DNA from: Saururus chinensis
Taxonomy: Eukaryota; Streptophyta; Magnoliopsida; Piperales; Saururaceae
Length of the DNA: 64,000 nt
NCBI GenBank assembly: GCA_035235625.1
Contig: CP141145.1
Location: 6,448,001 to 6,512,000, forward strand
Reading direction: 5' to 3'
The notes under the pieces were generated by a model. It had not been told where the DNA came from and did no database searches. It saw only the letters and a program-made list of their open reading frames with translations. Numbering within the stretch: position 1 is the first letter of the stretch; each line of letters starts with the position of its first letter. Positions 60,153 to 64,000 of the stretch are shown one piece after another. The position numbers were made by a program, and so were the translations under genes.

Positions 60153-61882
60153 CGGCAGAATTGATCCAAAGTGACATCATTGAAAATAATGTTAGTCTCT
60201 TTATTGTTCAGGTCAGCCATCTCCTTCTCTTATATTTGAAATTGCCATTGGCAGTGCATCCTCTAGGAAGATGTAACAACAACTTTTTTTCCATTGAAAG
60301 AGTCACTTCCGTCAGAATTTACAATAAATCTCCATTGCCTCACATTTATATTGCTTTTATTGCTGAATGGTTTTACTCCTTTGCAGTTCCAGAGGGTGGG
60401 GCTGAGATTTTGGAATGTGAACAATGTACACCACCTAGGAATGCAAGTAAAGGATCTGCAGAAGTTGCTTCAAATGTTGTGGCACCTGGTTTAGATGATG
60501 ATGCAGAAAGCAACTTGCAAGCTTCTTCTCCCAAGGGGCCAAAACTTGGAGGTCCTGAATCTCTGCAGCTAGACAGAGTTGATTCCCCTGCATGCAAATT
60601 TGTGGGGGCAGGTGAAATTACTGAATACCAAGTGACGCCTTTCTCCCCAGAAGTCTCAGGTACTTTATGTTAGAAATATATATTGCCTTGTCTAAGGATG
60701 AAATCTTCAGGAATGCCTTACATAATAAGCAGTAGATGGCATACCCATGGCTAGTCCTGATGGTTGGAAAGTTGATTTTGCTCTGAATATTTCAAGCTGC
60801 ATTTTCACAGGTGCTAGAAGGCGTCTTGCATTCGACGAGGACTCTGTTACTACTGTATCTGACAAAATATTGAGCATTATAGGTATAAAATCTTTTTCCT
60901 CAATGTTATAGTTGTAAAATTTTTGTGCTTTGTTTGCAGACTATAATTATTGAAGCATTGACAAATATGTTTTTGCTCATGTATATGGCTAGATTCATGC
61001 CTAAATTATGCAACTAGTTCGAGGGAAGGGACTCAATCTCCCATAACATCTGCTTATTCTATTGTAACTCTAAGTCAGTGTCTCCAAATCCCTGGTGGGT
61101 AAATCCTGAGCTTTCTTTTTAGACCTTCCATCTTAATTTTAAGGTTGTGGTCTATCATTTGCATGATAACTAATACTTTCTTAAATGCAGAAAATCTTTC
61201 ATCGCAAGGAAATAAGATTCCCCACCATCGCATTTTCTCTAACAGCTCTGTGCGGTGTATCTTGGGACTTCTCAAGTCCACGCCACTTAAGGACCTTCCT
61301 GCAATAGATGGCGGTATCCGTTGCTTACTTAGTGATACTGAGGCTTTAGGCGATGAAGTGAACATCTTGAAGAATGCAGTAGACTACCTGAATCTTCTTA
61401 GTGGTCCTTACCGGATCAAGGAGCAGCCACCTACGTTTGCGTCTATGGAGGCACAATTTTTGAAAAGTCGAGCTGCCATTGAGGCAGAAATTTCAAGAAT
61501 GACATCTGAGTGTTCTAGCACCGCAACTTATTTGAGGGAAGCAGCATTACAACTGGAGAACTGCAAGGCTATCCGAGAGAGAGCTGACCTTGCCGCAAGG
61601 GCTTTGGAAGCCCAGCTTTCGAGGGTTCAACAGGAGGCCATTGCAGCTAATGCGAAGGAGCAAGAGGCTGATCGGAAGTTTCAGAGGTTGCAAGAGTCTA
61701 ACAATCAGATGGTTATGCAGTTAGGTAGTCTTGTTGCTCGCCTTGAGGGTGAAGAAACTCAACACCGTGAGCGTCGGGCCGTTTTTGATGCTGAAGAAAG
61801 CAACCGAATGAAAGATCTCAATATCTTGGACGAGGCAGCCAAAGTCACTGTAAGATTGCTTGAGGAACTTCAGTCTCAGTGA
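46933..61882 (+). CDS. Zinc-knuckle and double GRF zinc-finger protein with C-terminal coiled coil (seven coding exons)
   Basis: Proposed coding exons are 46933-47280, 50887-51057, 51963-52029, 53517-53735, 60387-60659, 60811-60882 and 61191-61882, 1842 nt for about 613 residues. Residues 52-65 form a CCHC zinc knuckle (CFACKQKGHWALHC). GRF finger 1 covers about 87-129 and GRF finger 2 about 144-185, each with CxC, GRxFYxC-type and FFxWCD parts. Residues about 235-258 are rich in Lys/Arg/Glu (KRKLAEM, KQKRTK) and may hold a nuclear signal. About 465-610 is a long coiled coil. GRF fingers and zinc knuckles bind single-stranded nucleic acid in other proteins such as plant topoisomerase III alpha tails, so a nuclear nucleic-acid role is likely but unproven. 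All splice phases agree (0,0,1,1,1,1). The first ATG in frame after the 5' UTR acceptor was taken as start. Confidence 0.85.
47281..50886 (+). other. Intron 1 of the GRF gene
   Basis: The intron is 3.6 kb, phase 0, and ends ATTATTAG. It contains an imperfect inverted repeat at about 47662-47731 and T-rich runs at about 50425-50590. In the last of these ATTATTACAGTTTGAA occurs twice, near 50540 and 50590. No coding region or clear transposon terminus is supported. Confidence 0.6.
47662..47731. repeat. Imperfect inverted repeat in intron 1
   Basis: GGCGGGCACGGGCACAGGCAAATAGG is mirrored by a downstream segment, ACAAATAGTTGCCTGTGTCCGCCC, on the opposite strand. The arms are about 24 bp with a short spacer. 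It may be the core of a small foldback element, but no target duplication was found. Confidence 0.55.
50887..51057 (+). CDS. Coding exon 2: end of GRF finger 1, start of GRF finger 2
   Basis: The exon encodes 57 residues starting EEGRNCKFFMWCDMA, which completes GRF finger 1. It then runs through CSCEAGKCRAYTKKEG and GREYFGCPVKK of finger 2. The exon therefore spans from the middle of one finger to the same point in the next. Donor AAG|GTTGGA, phase 0. Confidence 0.85.
51963..52029 (+). CDS. Coding exon 3: end of GRF finger 2
   Basis: The exon encodes GEGACQFFQWCDEVEIHNSH and ends in a split codon at GATG|GTAAAC (phase 1). It is the counterpart of the NCKFFMWCD half of finger 1. The acceptor is TGCACAG|GGT. 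Confidence 0.85.
52131..53355. mobile_element. Probable DNA transposon in intron 3, ends uncertain
   Basis: The left edge contains GCCTGTTTGGCAGTG and the right edge contains CTCTGCCAAACAAG, whose reverse complement CTTGTTTGGCAGAG resembles it. This suggests short terminal inverted repeats around 1.2 kb of sequence unlike the flanks. A clean target duplication was not found. The interior holds a GC-rich segment with open frames on both strands (52449-52752) that I do not recognise, and a tandem repeat at 52810-52930. Confidence 0.45.
52810..52945. repeat. Tandem repeat of about 50-60 bp in intron 3
   Basis: The phrase GTxTxTxACACAxGGxAGACC with CTTACTTGTGTGAG recurs three times, near 52818, 52869 and 52911. 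Units differ by small indels. The block lies inside the presumed DNA transposon. Confidence 0.6.
53517..53735 (+). CDS. Coding exon 4: charged linker with basic clusters
   Basis: Reading from the GTAG acceptor at 53516 gives GIADVVRNDEENRSTRIPLT, then EEPEELEWHVVQDAFKRKLA and KQKRTKTHFPEHFHFEPSRLA. The phase-1 join with exon 3 is correct. The frame stays open and plausible back to 53462 (WEDSSDSLASLFVEVG), so an upstream acceptor, such as the TTAG at 53495 that also keeps the phase, is possible. The 3' boundary GCAG|GTCAGT is firm. Expression data would settle the start. Confidence 0.7.
55258..55272 (-). promoter_or_regulatory. TATA box in the minus-strand LTR within intron 4
   Basis: The plus strand ACTATTTATACATAG reads CTATGTATAAATAGT on the minus strand, a typical LTR core promoter. 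It lies in the LTR-like left part of the copia element. Confidence 0.4.
57678..58531. mobile_element. Second hAT-like element nested in the first, 8 bp duplication CCCTCAGC
   Basis: The insert spans 57686-58523 (838 bp) and is flanked by CCCTCAGC at 57678-57685 and 58524-58531. Its ends are CAATGTTTTAAGAACC and, on the other strand, CAGTGTTTTAAAAACC. The subterminal parts are rich in GGTTCAACCxG and CCGGTT motifs. The interior is a C-rich array. Open frames of 167 codons on plus and shorter ones on minus are proline/serine-rich artefacts of that array. Confidence 0.9.
58050..58345. repeat. C-rich minisatellite inside the nested hAT-like element
   Basis: Units of roughly 20-25 bp of the form CCCCCAAATCGxCxCTTTGCC repeat about a dozen times with variation. 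The array produces the long proline-rich open frames across this stretch. Confidence 0.75.
59614..59921 (+). mobile_element. TRIM-like miniature LTR retrotransposon, 308 bp
   Basis: The left LTR, 59614-59704 (91 bp), runs from TGTTGGATAATGTC to TTTCTAACA. The right LTR, 59812-59921 (110 bp), runs from TGTTGGATATTTTGTC to ATTCTAACA; both contain TTAAGCTTTTA-like sequence. TGATATTAGAGCA directly after the left LTR resembles the tRNA-Met primer site, and GCAAGGGGG directly before the right LTR is a polypurine tract. The 107 bp between encode nothing. Flanks TTTCT and TTTTT are an imperfect target duplication. It lies within the copia gag. Confidence 0.75.
60121..60153. repeat. (CA)n and (TA)n microsatellite
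   Basis: A CACACA run passes into an ATATAT run. It lies at the right edge of the copia gag remnant in intron 4, about 235 bp before exon 5. Confidence 0.9.
60387..60659 (+). CDS. Coding exon 5: acidic linker
   Basis: The acceptor TTTGCAG at 60386 and donor TCAG|GTACTT give 273 nt with phase 1 on both sides. The encoded part reads VPEGGAEILECEQCTPPRNA, then GLDDDAESNLQASSPKGP and AGEITEYQVTPFSPEVS. It is low in hydrophobics and probably disordered. The open frame upstream of 60387 belongs to the intron. Confidence 0.8.
60811..60882 (+). CDS. Coding exon 6: short linker exon
   Basis: The acceptor TTTTCACAG and donor ATAG|GTATAA enclose 72 nt encoding GARRRLAFDEDSVTTVSDKI followed by LSII. 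Phase 1 on both sides agrees with its neighbours. Confidence 0.8.
61191..61882 (+). CDS. Coding exon 7: coiled-coil C-terminus and stop
   Basis: The acceptor AAATGCAG at 61190 opens 692 nt ending in TGA at 61880-61882. After a helical lead (VRCILGLLKSTPLKDLPAID) and DEVNILKNAVDYLNLLSGPY, the rest is a long heptad-rich coiled coil with AAIEAEISRMTSECSST, LEAQLSRVQQEAIAANAKEQ and RKFQRLQESNNQMVMQLGSL. It ends LEELQSQ. It probably mediates self-association or partner binding. Codon use and uninterrupted length make this exon secure. The minus-strand open frame 61075-61365 is its shadow. Confidence 0.9.
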
Positions 61883-63085
61883 CTATTTGTGTGAAGAAAG
61901 ATCCGTATGCAACTTTATTTACGCTCATGTATAAAAACTTACGAGTGCAATGCGGTTTCGTTTCTATTTTTCATGTAACTTTAAACTAGTGCTATAAAGG
62001 ATCTTAAGAACCATTCTGATGTATAATGTATAATTGACATAGTCTATGAAAAAGCCTTCAAGATATTTCAAGAGCAATATCTGGAATTAGTTGGAATTAC
62101 CTATGGAAATAGTTGAAATGTCAGAAATGGTCTTACACACTTGGGACACACTGGCTAGAAGTTGCCTAAATGCTATTGTCCTTTTTATATTATCTACACC
62201 AACCCATATAACACTAAACCAAGCCTAGCATAACCACCAAGGTCTGCCTGCCACCTTTTTCTTTGCCAGCTCCTTCACTTCTCTCTTTCTCCACCTCTTC
62301 CTCCTCTTTGTTGCTCCTACATTCTCCTCCACCTTTTTAGCATTTTCCTCCTCTTGGTTCTCTTTTCTATAATTGATTGGGACTAGTTGTGAATTAGCCA
62401 TTGAGCCTTCTATTTTTTTTAGAGTTTTTTTTATATTACCTAGTTTGATATACAAATATTCTATAATCCCTGGATTTTAACACTTAATTTCATATGACTT
62501 GGTTTAAGATAAATATACCTTTAGGTCACAACTAAATCTATATCCAAGCTCTTATCTCATTATTGGTGAAAAATGATCAACGATGACACAAATTGGTATG
62601 AGCAAAATCAAAACACTCAGAATACATAAAATAAAGCACCCACTTAAAGATGATCGATAGAAAGTAAAAAAAAATTCCTTCTCAATCTTGTGTTCTAGAG
62701 AACAAACCAGAACAGAAGCACCTCTCGATTTCAATCCAAAAACTGATTCCTAGTTAAAAAAAAGACAAAAAGAACAAAATTCAAAACAGGGAATCAAAGG
62801 AATCCACTTTAGTGCTTCCTAAATTGCAACAAACATAATGTTTCGGCAATCTGAAAAACTGAGTTGCGTTTAGAACGGATTGAAGGACTTCGGAGACTTG
62901 CCGCAAATGGGGATTGAACGCTGCAAAAAGAAAAGATTTTTTAGAGTACAACGATTCCTAATGAAATCGGGTAGAGTACATCCACTCTGTATGACTCGTG
63001 AGACTTCTAAGAATGCGAGAACGAGAGGATGACTCCCACTAAACGGACCAAAGATCTCATGGTCCGCATGGCCTGTGTCCAACAC
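61883..63085. other. 3' UTR of the GRF gene and following intergenic stretch
   Basis: The first 100-150 bases after the stop are the likely 3' UTR; A/T-rich motifs such as TGTATAAAAAC near 61929 and TAATGTATAATTG near 62023 could serve polyadenylation. The remainder is AT-rich with short open frames on the minus strand (62225-62455, 62552-62734, 62870-63085), none with a recognised domain. Confidence 0.5.
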
Positions 63086-63088
63086 TTA

Positions 63089-64000
63089 ATCCATATTGCA
63101 TATACGATAACTCGATATGTCAATAAAACATATTTTTGATAATACGATATGTATTCTTTGAGCCAACAACTCATAATATAATATCCTTTATATTGCATAT
63201 AAGATAACACGATATTCGTCATAGCGTGTTATCGATAACACGATATGCCAACAATGCGTGCTATTGATAATACAGTATGCTACGATATCCTTTATATCGC
63301 ATATACAATAATATGATATTCATCATAGCGTGTTATTGATAACACGATATTTGCTATAGCGTATTATCAATAACATGAGATTCGTCATAGCGTGTTTTCG
63401 ATAACACGATATTGTGGCATAGCGTGTTATTGATAACACGATATGCCAACAAGATGTGTTATTTATTTTTTATTATGTCGCATATACTATAATATGATAT
63501 CCATTATAGCGTGTTATCGATAACATGATATTCGCCATAGCGTGTTATTGATAACAAGATATACCAACAATACGTGCTATTGATAATACAATATGTTATG
63601 ATATTCGCCAAAGCGTGTTATTTATAACACGATATTTGTTATAATGTATTACCAATAACATGAGATTCGCCATAGGGTGTTATCGATAACACGATATTGT
63701 GGCATAGCGTGTTATTAATAACACGATATGCCAACAAGACGTGTTATTTATTTTCCTCTATGTCTCATATACTGTAATATTTTATTTTTTATAGCGTATT
63801 ATCGATAACACGATATTCATCATAGCGTGTTATTGGTAACACCATATGTCAATAATATGTGTTATCGATAATATAATACGATACAATATCCTTTATATCG
63901 CATATACGATAATGTAATATTCGCTAAAGTGTGTTATTAATAATACGATATTTGACATAGTGTGTTATTGATAACACAATATGCCAACAATACATATTAA
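63089..64000. repeat. Palindromic satellite, 31 bp units in a higher-order repeat of about 285 bp, continuing past the window
   Basis: The basic unit is CGTGTTATCGATAACACGAT followed by ATTCGCCATAG (31 bp). Its core GTGTTATCGATAACAC is a perfect 16 bp palindrome. Unit starts at 63330, 63361, 63392 and 63424 show the 31-32 bp spacing. A higher-order period is visible from landmark phrases: GATATTGTGGCAT at 63408 and 63693, and CCAACAAGA at 63446 and 63731, both 285 bp apart. One landmark pair, CCAACAATxCGTGCT at 63248 and 63564, is 316 bp apart, that is 285 plus one unit. The array runs off the right end. Confidence 0.9.

Larger units (their letters stand above)
53736..60386 (+). other. Intron 4 of the GRF gene, 6.65 kb, filled by transposons
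   Basis: The intron is phase 1, with donor GTCAGT and acceptor TTTGCAG. It holds a copia element on the minus strand (about 54.6-60.1 kb), two nested hAT-like elements and a TRIM-like element. The stretch 53736-54590 shows nothing recognisable; the open frame 53779-54030 reads through intron sequence. Confidence 0.75.

Noticed and set aside
61075..61365. Minus-strand 96-codon open frame
   Set aside because: It overlaps the secure last exon of the GRF gene and has no domain of its own.
63089..64000. Possible CRISPR-like array of short palindromic repeats
   Set aside because: Repeats and spacers are both variants of one 31 bp unit, spacers are not unique, and the context is a plant genome; it is a satellite.

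Overview
The window looks like nuclear DNA of a flowering plant. It is AT-rich, crowded with nested LTR retrotransposons, and carries one clear intron-rich gene whose first coding exon is GC-rich. That GC bias hints at a monocot, but the lineage is not settled by the sequence. There are no bacterial or viral operons, no CRISPR array and no tRNA or rRNA gene that I can support.

Layout. 1-22 kb is a patchwork of broken retrotransposons: a fragment of a long-LTR family (about 2.0-2.4 kb); an LTR on the minus strand ending at 5259; a deleted Athila/Tat-type element on the minus strand (about 5.73-9.34 kb); a truncated copy of a non-coding element family (about 9.34-12.21 kb); the LTR and decayed RNase H/integrase end of a Ty3/gypsy element on the minus strand (to 17.49 kb); and the 5' LTR, gag and protease of an Athila-type element on the plus strand (17.49-21.09 kb).

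22.3-38.4 kb is a four-level nest. An exon of an EPC1-like family 64 glycosyltransferase pseudogene is split by a Ty1/copia element (22495-38211, target duplication ACACC). The copia element is split by a non-coding LTR element on the minus strand (26399-35694, target duplication CCTCA). The 3' LTR of that element is split by a 3.36 kb solo LTR (26741-30097, target duplication CATAT). A second solo LTR of the same family as the innermost one, 4.8 kb long and swollen by minisatellites, lies at 38959-43753 (target duplication ACTAG).

46.3-61.9 kb holds the one gene I consider intact: a zinc-knuckle plus double GRF zinc-finger protein with a C-terminal coiled coil (about 613 residues, seven coding exons and a 5' UTR intron). 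Its introns are inflated by transposons. Intron 4 contains a decayed copia element on the minus strand, hit by a hAT-like element (57150-59164) that itself contains a second hAT-like element (57686-58523), and by a 308 bp TRIM-like mini-retrotransposon (59614-59921).

From about 63.1 kb to the window end there is a satellite of 31 bp units, each centred on a 16 bp palindrome and organised in a higher-order repeat of about 285 bp.

I did not find a new biological system. The strongest observations are the precise nesting with target duplications at every level, the glycosyltransferase reading frame that rejoins exactly at the empty site, the duplicated GRF module that keeps the same intron position in each copy, and the palindromic satellite.
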